Shown: positions 35,073-44,611, counted from the stretch's first letter. The stretch is DNA of 64,000 bases from Candidatus Villigracilis affinis (GCA_016718275.1 JADKEA010000028.1:1-64000), one strand, 5' to 3'. Numbers and translations: made by a program. Notes: a model not told the origin generated them from the letters alone.

Positions 35073-35106
35073 ACATCCCGCGAATACTGGTCGCGGGATG
35101 TTTATT
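35073..35106 (+). terminator. Terminator of the LexA-controlled operon
   Basis: CATCCCGCGA, a 7-base loop, TCGCGGGATG, then TTTATTTTT. Confidence 0.88.
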
Positions 35107-35113
35107 TTTAAAA

Positions 35114-35479
35114 TCAACCAATAGCTACAACAAAAGCAATCGCCTGTGTCTCTGTATGGCTGATGCTCACAGACCAGATTGACAACCCCAGCTTATTCGC
35201 CAGCCTCTCCCCTTCTCCATGCAAATAAAGATGCGGCGCGCGATTCTCATCACCGCGAACTTCGATATCCAGCCAACTCACGTCACCAATACCAGTGCCC
35301 AGTGCCTTGGCTACAGCTTCTTTCACAGCAAACCGCGCTGCAAGGGAGGAAAATCGTCCAGCACATTCGCGCTGTTCCGTCTCAGTAAAAATCCGCGCGA
35401 CAAATCGTTCACCATGACGGTCTATCGCTTCACGGATGCGTGTCACTTCTATAAGATCCACACCAGTCGCAAGTTTCAT
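35114..35479 (-). CDS. acpS: Holo-[acyl-carrier-protein] synthase
   Basis: The 121-residue protein shows the AcpS motifs: GVDLIEVTRI near the N-terminus (metal-binding Asp8) and RFAVKEAVAKALG in the middle (metal-binding Glu), with SISHTETQAIAFV at the end. It transfers 4'-phosphopantetheine from CoA to acyl carrier protein. It follows the M16 peptidase pair by 8 bp. Confidence 0.93.
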   Translation of the reverse strand: MKLATGVDLIEVTRIREAIDRHGERFVARIFTETEQRECAGRFSSLAARFAVKEAVAKALGTGIGDVSWLDIEVRGDENRAPHLYLHGEGERLANKLGLSIWSVSISHTETQAIAFVVAIG

Positions 35480-35487
35480 GCCAAAAT

Positions 35488-36774
35488 CTACGGTCCCGCC
35501 GTTGATATGACCAACCGATTCGGGTCAATGTACTTACGCGCGGTTTCCAAAACACTATCACGCGTCACACTACGCACCACACTTTCATAACGCTGGTAAT
35601 AATCCATGCCAAGTTTATAACGCTCGATATTCAAAAGCGCACTGGCAACGCCGCCGTTTGACTCAACTGAAAGCGGCAAACGGCCAATATAATTCGCCTG
35701 ACTATCTGCAAGTTCATCCTTTGTCACGCCGCTTTTTACGAATTTACGCAATTCTTGTTCGATCAGACCAATGGCCTTCTTTAGATTTTTCGGGCTCACA
35801 CCAGCATTGACCTCCCAAGTGCCGGGACCGATTCCCGCGCTCAAACTTGAGGATGCGTGATACGCAAGCCCAGACTTCTCACGCACCGATTCGCCAATAC
35901 GTCCCATCATGCCAAATTGACCTAGAACAGAATTACCCAATGATGCAGCGTAAAACTCTGGATCGTTACGTTTTGGCCCGATCATTCCAATTACCAAATC
36001 AGATTGTGACTTGCTGGCAAGGACATGATGATGTCTCACAGTTTTCTTTATCGGCTTATGCGGAGGCAATGACGGCGGCAAAACCTGACCTGGAACCTGC
36101 CACCCGCCAAGGACACGTTCCACCGCTGCAACAGCTTTCTTCGGGTCGATCGCACCCACGATTGCAATGACCATGCCCCTCGGTCCGTAGTGAGCGCGAT
36201 GAAATTCCACCAAATCTTTTTGGGTGATTTGTTCGATCGTCTCCACGTATCCATCTGCTGGCCTGCTGTAGGGGTGACCATCGAAGAGCATGCGATCGAA
36301 AGCCATGGCAGCCATGTCTGAAGTATCCTGCTCGCGAATGGCGAGACCAGTAAGGATCTGCGCACGCAGTTTTTCAACTTCATGCTTTGGGAAGATGGGG
36401 GTAAGCAGCGACTCGGAAAGTAATTTCAGGACCAGTGGCAGGTCGTCCACAAGGGAGCGGCCGCCAAAACTTGCATTGTGCACACCCGAATCAAAGCCCA
36501 GGCCAGCGCCGACAGATTCAAGCTCGTTATAGATCGCGTCAAAACTCTTGGTTTGTGTGCCACGCATCAGGGATGCAGAGACAAAATCTGCAAGACCAAG
36601 TTTTTCATCGCTTTCGAAGATGGAGCCAGCAGGCAAATACCCGGCCATACTGATGGATGGACTGTTGAAATTCGAGCGTGTCAGCACTGTGATGCCGTTT
36701 GAAAGTACCTCGCGATGAATATCCTCGGGGCCAGGCAGAGACGATCCGTTTTTTCTGATCAATCGCTTGGTCAT
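35488..36774 (-). CDS. M16 family peptidase-like protein, non-catalytic partner
   Basis: The 428-residue protein has the two-domain M16 fold, but the zinc motif HxxEH is missing: the matching segment is GLADFVSASLMRGT. The C-terminal glycine-rich-loop region (AYHASSSLSAGIGPGTWEV) is kept. Such proteins pair with an active M16 subunit to enclose peptide substrates. It overlaps the active gene by four bases (ATGA). Confidence 0.88.
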   Translation of the reverse strand: MTKRLIRKNGSSLPGPEDIHREVLSNGITVLTRSNFNSPSISMAGYLPAGSIFESDEKLGLADFVSASLMRGTQTKSFDAIYNELESVGAGLGFDSGVHNASFGGRSLVDDLPLVLKLLSESLLTPIFPKHEVEKLRAQILTGLAIREQDTSDMAAMAFDRMLFDGHPYSRPADGYVETIEQITQKDLVEFHRAHYGPRGMVIAIVGAIDPKKAVAAVERVLGGWQVPGQVLPPSLPPHKPIKKTVRHHHVLASKSQSDLVIGMIGPKRNDPEFYAASLGNSVLGQFGMMGRIGESVREKSGLAYHASSSLSAGIGPGTWEVNAGVSPKNLKKAIGLIEQELRKFVKSGVTKDELADSQANYIGRLPLSVESNGGVASALLNIERYKLGMDYYQRYESVVRSVTRDSVLETARKYIDPNRLVISTAGP

Positions 36775-38036
36775 TTGCTCCTCCGACTGTTGGGCGTATA
36801 GATGCCGATGACACGATTCGCGGGTTGGAAATATTTTTGTGCAACGCGCTGTACATCCTGCGGAGTCACTTTGGCGAGATTGCTCAAATGACTGGTGAAC
36901 CAGTGATAAGAAGAGAACATTTCCGCGTAACCCATCCAGAAAGCTTGATTGGTGATGTTCTCGCTTCCATAAGCAAAAACGGCACGCGCCTGTTTGACGG
37001 CACGGGTGATCTCATCTTTGGATACGCGTTTATCCTGCAGCTTCTGTATCTCGGCATCCAAGGCAGCGAGCGTCTTTTCGGTTTTGCGCTTGGGATGATT
37101 GGTAATAATGATGCGATACAGGAATGGGTCAATGGTGGCTTCAGGCCAACTGGATACATCCACCGCGAATTCCTTATCGACGAGGGCGCGGTACAGGCGT
37201 GATGTTTTGTAGGAAAGTCCGCTGGCACCGCCAAGTAAACTATCCAGCACCTGTAGAGGGAAATAATCGGGATGTGCCGCATTTGGGAAGCGATAAGCAA
37301 CCTGAATGAATGTAGTTTCGCCTGGTCCCTCAACGGTAAGACGCACCTCTCCTTTTGGCTCAGGTTCGGGGCGATTCAGGCGCGGCGGCATCTTCCCCAT
37401 CGGCACAGGCTCGAACAATTCCTTGATGCGTTTGAGCATTGCCTTGGTTTGAAAATCCCCAGCAATGGTCAAGATGGAATTATTTGGCACATAATATGTA
37501 CGGTAATGCTCGTACAAGTCATCGCGCGTAATCGTGCGCAAATCAGCCATATCACCAATGATCTCGTGGTGGTATGGATGCACGTGGAAGGCGGTCTGTT
37601 GCACAGCCTCGCTCAGCCTGAAAGTCGGTTCATTCTCAAGACCTTCCCGCTCCGAAATGATGACTGTACGCTCTGAGGCGACTTCCTTTTCATCGAAGAT
37701 GCTGTTCTTCATACGGTCAGCTTCGAGGCGCAAGGCGAGATCGATTTTATCGGCGGGCATGGTTTCGAAGTAGCGCGTCGAATCACGCGAAGTGGACGCA
37801 TTCCAACGCCCGCCTTCGCGTGAAATGGCTTTATCCAAAACATTGGCTGGGAATTTCTTCGTCCCTTTGAATTGCATGTGCTCCGTCCAATGGGAGACGC
37901 CCGTTTTCCCCGTAGGCTCATCCCTTGAACCCACGCGATACCATATCCACGAAGAGATGATGGGCGCGGTATGTATTTCTTTAAGCATGACTTTCATGCC
38001 GTTTTTTAACGTGACCTGCGTAATTTGATTTGTCAT
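36771..38036 (-). CDS. M16 family zinc metallopeptidase, catalytic partner
   Basis: The 421-residue protein has the inverted zinc motif HWTEH (GVSHWTEHMQFKGTKKF) and the downstream third-ligand glutamate segment (VASERTVIISERE). It is the active half of a two-gene M16 heterodimer, as in mitochondrial processing peptidase-like bacterial enzymes. There is no signal peptide, so it probably degrades peptides in the cytoplasm. GGAG precedes the ATG. Confidence 0.92.
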   Translation of the reverse strand: MTNQITQVTLKNGMKVMLKEIHTAPIISSWIWYRVGSRDEPTGKTGVSHWTEHMQFKGTKKFPANVLDKAISREGGRWNASTSRDSTRYFETMPADKIDLALRLEADRMKNSIFDEKEVASERTVIISEREGLENEPTFRLSEAVQQTAFHVHPYHHEIIGDMADLRTITRDDLYEHYRTYYVPNNSILTIAGDFQTKAMLKRIKELFEPVPMGKMPPRLNRPEPEPKGEVRLTVEGPGETTFIQVAYRFPNAAHPDYFPLQVLDSLLGGASGLSYKTSRLYRALVDKEFAVDVSSWPEATIDPFLYRIIITNHPKRKTEKTLAALDAEIQKLQDKRVSKDEITRAVKQARAVFAYGSENITNQAFWMGYAEMFSSYHWFTSHLSNLAKVTPQDVQRVAQKYFQPANRVIGIYTPNSRRSK

Positions 38037-38056
38037 CTGGCTCCAATAAATTACCG

Positions 38057-38887
38057 TTATTTACAAATAGGCTGCTGATCTATATTGAGGGCATTGGGAT
38101 TAAGCATACAATAAAATGGCCTGACAACATCCTGAAGGCCAGCGAATGGTTTTTGCAATTGCGTCTCGTTCAATGGGATATCCACATCCACATTCAACGT
38201 GACTGGGACGGTAGTATCCACAGGGACGACCAAGTTTAGCACAACAGGCAGGGTCGTTCCCTGGGGCAATACAATGGTCGTTAACGCTCTTGTTATATTT
38301 AAACCGCCGGTATTCACCGTAACCAGAGCATTGTTGATGGTCACATCCTGGCTTAGGACCACATTTGTCTGTTGGTTGAGTTGAAGATCGAACTTAACGG
38401 GAATCGTCGTATCAACGGGAATCGTTCTTGTAATATGAGCGCGTTCCATTTGCTCAAAATTGCTGTACAGGCCGCCCAGCAAATAATTGCCAATATCCAA
38501 TGCGCCTCCCATGTTTAATTTCATTATATTCGGGAGCAAGGCCAGCAGGACGATCAAAAGCACAACATTCACCGTCATGGAGATCAAACTGGCGATCGTC
38601 CAAAATGGAGGACCGAAGTTGAACTTCAAACCTTTCAGAGTGGAGACTGCTCCTTGTAATGGATCAGGCCTCGGCGTAGTCTGAATCGGAGGTTCGGGTT
38701 GAGTCAGTTTTGATTTGGTGAGCTCAGGCTCAGGTGCCGCCGCCGCTTTTTTATCATTCTTCAGCTTTGGAAGAAACGCCGCAGCGCCTCCATCCTTTTT
38801 GGGAAGGCGCGCCACAGGAGATGGCTTTCCTCCGTTGATCAGATAGCGCATTTTCTGGGCAGGATCTTTTTTGTCATCTTCAGCCAT
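38057..38887 (-). CDS. Membrane protein with disordered N-terminus, hypothetical
   Basis: The 276-residue protein has a charged, proline-rich first 90 residues, a membrane helix (LISMTVNVVLLIVLLALLPN) and an extracytoplasmic part made of repeated threonine/valine strands around PVDTTIPV (at about 180, 235 and nearby). The repeats suggest a beta-rich domain. The gene stands 20 bp before the M16 operon. Family not recognised. Confidence 0.7.
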   Translation of the reverse strand: MAEDDKKDPAQKMRYLINGGKPSPVARLPKKDGGAAAFLPKLKNDKKAAAAPEPELTKSKLTQPEPPIQTTPRPDPLQGAVSTLKGLKFNFGPPFWTIASLISMTVNVVLLIVLLALLPNIMKLNMGGALDIGNYLLGGLYSNFEQMERAHITRTIPVDTTIPVKFDLQLNQQTNVVLSQDVTINNALVTVNTGGLNITRALTTIVLPQGTTLPVVLNLVVPVDTTVPVTLNVDVDIPLNETQLQKPFAGLQDVVRPFYCMLNPNALNIDQQPICK

Positions 38888-39044
38888 GTTGTCTCCTTTA
38901 CCTAAAAATACTGATTGCTTATTGCCTCGCTTGCCAAATTATGCGACACTTTGTAATCTTAGCATAGGATGAGACTGCTTGTGGAAGTAAATCTTTTCAA
39001 ATATAATAAGACTGTTTTTGTCAACTTTTAGGAGGTACGTGCAA

Positions 39045-40355
39045 GTGAATAATAATTTTTTTGTAGCCGTTATTGGCGCGGGGCCCGCTGGTTTGTTTGG
39101 CGCCCGTGAACTTGCCGCACAAGGCGCACGTGTGGCTATTTTCAACCGCGATGTAAAAGCGGGCGGTCTTGCCGAATACGGAATATATCCTGATAAACAT
39201 ACCATGAAAGAAGGCTTGCGCAAGCAATTCCGTCAGGTGCTTGATCTTGCCAATATTGATTACTATGGCAATGTCACAGTGGGTTCCACTGGAGACCTGA
39301 CCCTCGATGAATTACGCGCGCTTGGCTTCGACGCGGTGCTCGTAACTGCAGGCGCTCAAGGCACCAAATCGCTCGGCTTGCCCGGCGAAGAACTCGAAGG
39401 CGTGTATCATGCCAAGGATGTTGTATTTTCGTACAATAAGCTCCCGCCTTTCAGCCAGAAGAAATTTCGCTTTGGAAAACGCTGTGCCATCATTGGCGCA
39501 GGCAATGTGATGGTGGATGTAGCCCGTCACCTGCTCCACGTGCAAAATGTGGATGAAGTCACCGCCATCGTAAGGCGCGGCCCAGCCGAGGTGAATTTCA
39601 CCAAGGATGAGATGAAACACCTGATCTCATATCTGGATCTGGAAGAATTCGACCGTGAAATGGAACGGGTTCGCCCCGCCGTTGAAGCGATCAAACAGGA
39701 CCTTGAAATTGGTCGCCACAAAGTTTTAGATTCTCTCGCGAAAGCAGACCTCAAAACCGCCCAAGGCAAATTTCATTTTGACTTCCTCGCCTCCCCCACC
39801 GGAATGTATGGTGAGAACGGTGCGCTCACCAAATTGGAAGTGGAAGATAACATCCTCACCGAAAAAGACGGCAAAGTCAGCGCCAAAGGCACTGGCGTCA
39901 AACGCACCATTGAAGTGGACACGGTCATCTTTGCCATCGGCGATAAAGTGGACGAATCCTTCGGCCTGCCGACCGAGTGGAACGAATTCATCAAAAACAA
40001 AGAACCGCGTTTCCCCGTGGATAACCTGACCTTCGAATCATCGGTGGAAGGCGTGTTCGTCGGCGGCTGGTCACGTAAAGCCAGCGAGGGCTTAGTCGGT
40101 TACGCCCGCAAAGATGGGACAAACGCCGCCAAAGCCGTCTGGCAGTATTTGCAAACCAAACAACCCGCCAATGCCAGCGCAGAAGCCGTGGCCGAAAAAA
40201 TGAAACACCTCGGCAAGCCTGTCATCTTGAAAGAGGATATCAAACGGCTCGAAGCCGTGGAAGCCGAAGAGGCAAAGAAACGCGAACTTGAAGAATTCAA
40301 GTTCGCCAGCAATGAAGAGATGCTGCAAGCCATGGGCTTCATGGAAACAGCGTAA
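39045..40355 (+). CDS. FAD/NAD(P)-dependent oxidoreductase (ferredoxin-NADP reductase or GltD-like)
   Basis: The 436-residue protein has two Rossmann motifs: FAD-binding VIGAGPAGLFGARELA near the start and NAD(P)-binding AIIGAGNVMVDVARHLL. The layout is that of adrenodoxin-reductase/FprA and the GltD family. The C-terminal 70 residues are a charged helical extension. The GTG at 39045 is chosen because AGGAGG lies 9 bases upstream; a second GTG at 39039 is too close. No glutamate synthase large subunit is next to it, so a ferredoxin or other donor is the likely partner. Confidence 0.85.
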   Translation: MNNNFFVAVIGAGPAGLFGARELAAQGARVAIFNRDVKAGGLAEYGIYPDKHTMKEGLRKQFRQVLDLANIDYYGNVTVGSTGDLTLDELRALGFDAVLVTAGAQGTKSLGLPGEELEGVYHAKDVVFSYNKLPPFSQKKFRFGKRCAIIGAGNVMVDVARHLLHVQNVDEVTAIVRRGPAEVNFTKDEMKHLISYLDLEEFDREMERVRPAVEAIKQDLEIGRHKVLDSLAKADLKTAQGKFHFDFLASPTGMYGENGALTKLEVEDNILTEKDGKVSAKGTGVKRTIEVDTVIFAIGDKVDESFGLPTEWNEFIKNKEPRFPVDNLTFESSVEGVFVGGWSRKASEGLVGYARKDGTNAAKAVWQYLQTKQPANASAEAVAEKMKHLGKPVILKEDIKRLEAVEAEEAKKRELEEFKFASNEEMLQAMGFMETA

Positions 40356-40359
40356 GGTT

Positions 40360-40398
40360 TCTCCCCTTTCTTTCAATCAAGGAAGGGGAGATTTTTTT
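40360..40398 (+). terminator. Terminator of the flavoprotein gene
   Basis: TCTCCCCTT and AAGGGGAGA flank a 14-base loop, followed by seven T's. Confidence 0.85.
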
Positions 40399-40517
40399 GT
40401 AAAGGATCAACCGCAAAGATGAAAATCCTCTGTGGCACTTTGTGACACGTTGTTGTTTAAAGCAGTGGAGTCCGCTGTCGACGATGTATCACATCAAAAA
40501 ACAGGCCGATCAGTAGG

Positions 40518-41111
40518 TTATTCCTTTTTAGGTTTCCTGGCGGCCCTGACGACCTTTTTCACCACCCAGTGGTTTTGGCCAAGCCTGCGCATTCGCTTAA
40601 ATCCCAAACGCTCGAAAATCGAGATGGCCCCATTATAGAGAAAAGACCCTGACACAGACCGTCCTTCCACATCTTCGGGGTAACTTTCAATAGTCCCACC
40701 GCCAAGGCGGGCAATTTCCTTCAACGCCCCTTCAAGCGCAGCGGATGTGACACCTTTGCCGCGGTATTCTCGATCAACGAAGAAACAGGTGATCCTCCAA
40801 TCAGGGAGTTTCTCAAGTCCGCTTTGATACTCGCGCTTGTGCTTGATTCGTGGAAGTTCATCTGTCGGCCCGAATTGACACCACCCCACCGCTTCCTTGC
40901 CATCGTAAACCAGAGCGGCGTGTGCCCGTCCTTCCCGAACTCGAAGTTCTTTCTCAGTTCGGTTTTGCAAGGCAGTCTTTCCACGTCCAACCCCTTCTTC
41001 ATGAAAAGCCATACACCAACATCCGCCCCACACGCCGTTATTTTTTTCAACCAGTCGCGCAAAATCAGGCCAGGTGGTTTTATTAAGAGGTTTGATGGTG
41101 AAGTTCGACAT
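40518..41111 (-). CDS. GNAT-family acetyltransferase
   Basis: The 197-residue protein carries the acetyl-CoA-binding motif A (CFFVDREYRGKGVTSAALEG; Q/RxxGxG/A) and a C-terminal GNAT end (AISIFERLGFKRMRRLG). The substrate is unknown. It is a single-gene unit; the neighbouring 41.1-41.6 kb stretch is poorly coding. Confidence 0.85.
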   Translation of the reverse strand: MSNFTIKPLNKTTWPDFARLVEKNNGVWGGCWCMAFHEEGVGRGKTALQNRTEKELRVREGRAHAALVYDGKEAVGWCQFGPTDELPRIKHKREYQSGLEKLPDWRITCFFVDREYRGKGVTSAALEGALKEIARLGGGTIESYPEDVEGRSVSGSFLYNGAISIFERLGFKRMRRLGQNHWVVKKVVRAARKPKKE

Positions 41112-41174
41112 TTCAAATTTTCCTTCTCTTCGTGCATCCTTTTTTCAAAATGAGTATAACCAACCCAACTGATG

Positions 41175-41551
41175 TCATTCCAAACCAAAAAGCCCAGTAA
41201 CAATCATAAAAAAACCATAAAACAAAAAAGCAATTCCAAAAACTACAGGAAATAACTTTGAATCAAATATAGTGTGAATGTCTTGAATTGCATTTTGCAC
41301 CATTGATTTAATCGTTGCGAAGAATAAAGCACGATCCCATGTTTGCTTTAAACTGGATACGAAGGACACCACGAGAATTCCATTTGTCAAGAGGGGGGCC
41401 CTAAACCAGTCAAAGCAAGACCTCCGAGAGAAAGGACACCAAAAATCAATACTGCAATGGGAAAAAATGATATCTGTTTTTTGAAATACAAATACCAGCA
41501 GGCAAACGTGAGTAAAACCGTTGCCATACATACTGGAATAAGGTAATTCAC
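41175..41551 (-). CDS. Small membrane protein, one frameshift
   Basis: Read from the GTG at 41551, the first half is VNYLIPVCMATVLLTFACWY, then KKQISFFPIAVLIFGVLS, LGGLALTGLGPPS and a stop. The second half in the other frame continues LLTNGILVVSFVSSLKQTWD and ends FLFYGFFMIVTGLFGLE. Adding one C to the run of six (plus strand G-run 41393-41398) joins them into one protein of about 125 residues with three membrane helices. I do not recognise a family. Confidence 0.55.
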
Positions 41552-41622
41552 ATGGAGGCGGTCTAACCACAGACTTAATATTTACTTCAACTGGCTACTT
41601 AACAGAGTATAAACTGAATCAC

Positions 41623-42778
41623 TCAGAGTTTTGAGGCCTTGGTTTTCAACTCCCTCAACACTTCCTCCGTATGCTCCCCCATCAAAGGCGGATGCAGGCG
41701 ATACTGCACAGGTGTATCGCTGAATTTCAACGGCGAGCCGACCAGTGGTAATTCGCCAATGGTGGGATGATCCATTTTCACCAGCATCTCACGCTCCTGC
41801 ACTTGCGGCATGGAAAAAACCTGCTCAAAGGTATTGATCGGCCCGCAGGGAATCTCCGCCTCATCCAACGCTGATAACCATTCACGCACACGGCGCGTCA
41901 CAAAAATGGATTTCAGCAAACCGATCAACTCCTCGCGGTTTTGCACACGCGCCGAATTTTTCGCAAACCTTTCATCATTTGCCAATTCCAATTCCCCAAT
42001 GACCTCACACAACCGCACGAATTGACGGTCGTTTCCAACCGCAATGGCAAACCACCCGTCACTGGCTTGAAAACTTTGATATGGCACAATGTTCGGATGC
42101 GCGTTGCCATGCCGCTTCGGCAATTTTCCCGAGATCAAATAATTACTGGCCACATTCGCCAGCCAGCCCAATTGAGAATCGAATAAGGCGATATCAAGCT
42201 GCTGCCCACGCCCGGTCAATGTCCGCGCTTGTAAGGCGGCCAGAATGGCAATGACCGCGTTCTGCCCCGCGAACAGATCCACCACCGCCACGCCTGTTTT
42301 CATCGGCTCACCCTCAGGCTCCCCGGTGATGCTCATCAACCCGCCCAAGGCTTGGATCATAAAATCGTACCCGGGTTTATCGCGCATTGGCCCCGTCTGT
42401 CCAAAACCGGTGATCGAGCAATAAATCAACTTCGGGTTCAATTGACTCAAAGTCGCAAAATCCAGACCAAATTTTTCCAACGTGCCCGGGGCGGAAATTT
42501 TCCACCAGCACATCACTCTGCAATGCAAGGTCACGCAAAATCTTCTTGCCCTCGTCCGTTTTCAAATTGATGACAATATCGCGCTTGTTACGATTGACGC
42601 ACAAATAATATGCACTCTCCCCCTCCGCAAACGGCGGTCCCCAGGCGCGTGTCTCATCGCCTTCGGGCGGCTCCACCTTGATCACTTCCGCACCCAGGTC
42701 TCCGAGAACCATCGTACAATATGGGCCAGCCAGCACGCGGCTTAAATCCAGCACACGAATTCCTTGCAAGGGCTGCAT
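41623..42778 (-). CDS. CaiB/BaiF-family CoA transferase (formyl-CoA transferase-like), one frameshift
   Basis: The protein starts at 42778 (MQPLQGIRVLDLSRVLAGPY, AAGGAG upstream), continues to VENFRPG, and resumes in another frame as LEKFGLDFATLSQLNPKLIY to the end; one base too many in the plus-strand run CCCGGGG at 42485-42491 explains it. The restored length is about 384 residues. The conserved aspartate region (YDFMIQALGGLMSITG) of class III CoA transferases is present. It moves CoA between carboxylic acids; the substrate is not predictable. Confidence 0.85.
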
Positions 42779-42836
42779 AATTCTCCTTATCGCCATTACG
42801 AAGAAATTGCTTCCTCGCAACGACATAGATTGCAAT

Positions 42837-43586
42837 ATGAAACGCGACATCTATTTTAGCAAACCAATCATGAATGCGGCGGGATCATTGGGATTCGCAC
42901 CTGACCCGCGCGCCGGGATTCCTTTTGACAGGTTCGGCGCTTTCATCACGAATCCGATCTCTCTGCGCCCGCGCCTGCCCACTCCCCAACCGGCCTTGAT
43001 CGAATTCCCCGGCGGATTCCTGCTACATACCGGCCTGCCCAATCCCGGCCTATCGGCCGTGATCAAAAAACACAGCGCCCGCTGGAACCGCGCCGACCTG
43101 CCCATCATCGTCCACCTCATGGCTGATCGACCCGAAGAGACCATGCATATGGTTCGTATGCTCGAAGGCATCGAAAATGTAATGGCCGTCGAGCTTGGAT
43201 TTGCTCCTTTACTGGCTGATGACATCATCTTATTAAGTTTGGAAATGTGCCTCGGGGAAGTTCCTTTGATCTTTTCACTGCCCGTGGAGCAGGTGCTGTC
43301 ACTGGGACCAAAGTTGATCGAAGGCGGCGCATCGGCGATCAGCATCGCCTGTCCGCGCGGGGCGTTGATGAGCGATAAAAACAAATTGACCACAGGCAGA
43401 GTCTACGGCCCGTCCATTTTTCCACAGGCGTTGAACACGGTCCGCTCCGCCGCAATGAGCGGAATTCCCATCATCGGCGCTGGCGGTGTATGGACGGAAA
43501 AGGACGCCGCCGATATGCTGTCAGCGGGGGCAATGGCTGTCGAAACAGATGCCAGTTTATGGTCGCCGAAAGAAGCGAGTGCTTGA
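42837..43586 (+). CDS. Dihydroorotate dehydrogenase-like protein
   Basis: The 249-residue protein begins at 42837 as KRDIYFSKPIMNAAGSLGFA, the start of PyrD-like TIM barrels, and keeps the FMN-phosphate motif region (GIPIIGAGGVWTEKDAADML). The middle is shorter than in true PyrD (about 310 residues), and the usual catalytic cysteine/serine segment is not obvious. It is divergent from the CoA transferase gene and could be an FMN enzyme of another pathway. Confidence 0.6.
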   Translation: MKRDIYFSKPIMNAAGSLGFAPDPRAGIPFDRFGAFITNPISLRPRLPTPQPALIEFPGGFLLHTGLPNPGLSAVIKKHSARWNRADLPIIVHLMADRPEETMHMVRMLEGIENVMAVELGFAPLLADDIILLSLEMCLGEVPLIFSLPVEQVLSLGPKLIEGGASAISIACPRGALMSDKNKLTTGRVYGPSIFPQALNTVRSAAMSGIPIIGAGGVWTEKDAADMLSAGAMAVETDASLWSPKEASA

Positions 43587-43691
43587 GTGCGCTGCACCAA
43601 ACGGGTGGAAAAATCAAATTAAACAAGAGAATCTGCCGGGTGAAATCATCCCGTTAAGTAAGGTGCGACGCACCCTTTCATCCAGCAAATA

Positions 43692-43727
43692 AAAAAAGAG
43701 CCCCGCTTTTCAGCGAGACTCTTTTTG
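43692..43727. terminator. Probable terminator after the dihydroorotate dehydrogenase-like gene and csp
   Basis: AAAAGAGCCCCGCT, TTTC, AGCGAGACTCTTTTT: an imperfect but long stem with a T-run, between convergent genes. Confidence 0.6.
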
Positions 43728-43739
43728 GTTGGTTAAGAG

Positions 43740-43949
43740 TTACAGAATAACGACGTCAGCGGCCTGCAAACCCTTGGGGCCTTTTTCGATGGTGAATTCC
43801 ACCTTCTGGCCTTCCTGCAGGTTCTTGAAGCCTTCGCCCTTGATGGCGGAGAAGTGGACGAATACATCCGGTCCACCTTCGCGCTCAATGAAGCCGAAGC
43901 CCTTTGTTCCGTTGAACCATTTAACCGTACCGATTACACGATCAGACAT
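43740..43949 (-). CDS. csp: Cold-shock domain protein (CspA family)
   Basis: The 69-residue protein has both RNA-binding motifs (KGFGFI and VFVHF) on the usual five-strand fold. It acts as an RNA chaperone. An AGGAGG site precedes the ATG. Confidence 0.96.
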   Translation of the reverse strand: MSDRVIGTVKWFNGTKGFGFIEREGGPDVFVHFSAIKGEGFKNLQEGQKVEFTIEKGPKGLQAADVVIL

Positions 43950-44018
43950 TTTTTGCCTCCTACAGCAAATAAAAAAATAAGGTGACGCAGTATGTCTTTC
44001 ATCGGGCGGTTAAACAAA

Positions 44019-44046
44019 ACGGCTCAAAGGTATTGCTTTGAGCCGT
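44019..44046 (-). terminator. Terminator downstream of the nitroreductase-like gene
   Basis: ACGGCTCAAAG, a 6-base loop, CTTTGAGCCGT, then TTTTG on the minus strand. Confidence 0.75.
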
Positions 44047-44122
44047 CGTCTTCATACTTCCACAACGAAAAGCTACTTGCATCCTACAAAACAACTTTAT
44101 CATGAAATTCTCATCTTGACAA

Positions 44123-44611
44123 TTATTTCACTGGCTCCAAAATGATCACCGGAATCTGGCGGTGTGCAGCGCGGACCTTGTACAGATCGTATCCTTTGTA
44201 GTAGGAGACGGCCATCTGCCAATACTTTTCGCGTTCTTCGCCTTCGGTCTGGCGGGCAATGAATTTTTGTTCCCGCCCGTTGACTTGCACCGTACACTGC
44301 GGATTGGCTTTCAGGTTGTAATACCAGCCGGGGTTGTGCTGACGGCCAAAGTTTGAACCGATCAAAGCGATCTTTTCGCCGTCGAACAAACTCACCAAAG
44401 GCATGGTACGCGGTTCACCGCTCTTTGCGCCAATGGTGGTGATCTGAATGATCGGCAGACCGACGATCTCTGTCACCGTATGGCGGCCATGAGAAAGTTT
44501 GAGCATGACCGCATCCATACGATGCAGATTGACCGCCAAAAATGCAGAGACCCAGCGCATCATCAAAAAGCGGTGAATAAATTTTTGGAACAGGTTGGGT
44601 TTTATGTTCAT
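44123..44611 (-). CDS. Deazaflavin (F420)-dependent nitroreductase family protein
   Basis: The 162-residue protein has the Ddn/DUF385 pattern: LPIIQITTIGAKSGEPRTMP, then ALIGSNFGRQHNPGWYYNL, followed by the NPQCTVQVNG strand. Members use reduced coenzyme F420 or bind related flavins. It overlaps the preceding dtd gene by four bases. The reaction in this host is unknown. Confidence 0.85.
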   Translation of the reverse strand: MNIKPNLFQKFIHRFLMMRWVSAFLAVNLHRMDAVMLKLSHGRHTVTEIVGLPIIQITTIGAKSGEPRTMPLVSLFDGEKIALIGSNFGRQHNPGWYYNLKANPQCTVQVNGREQKFIARQTEGEEREKYWQMAVSYYKGYDLYKVRAAHRQIPVIILEPVK

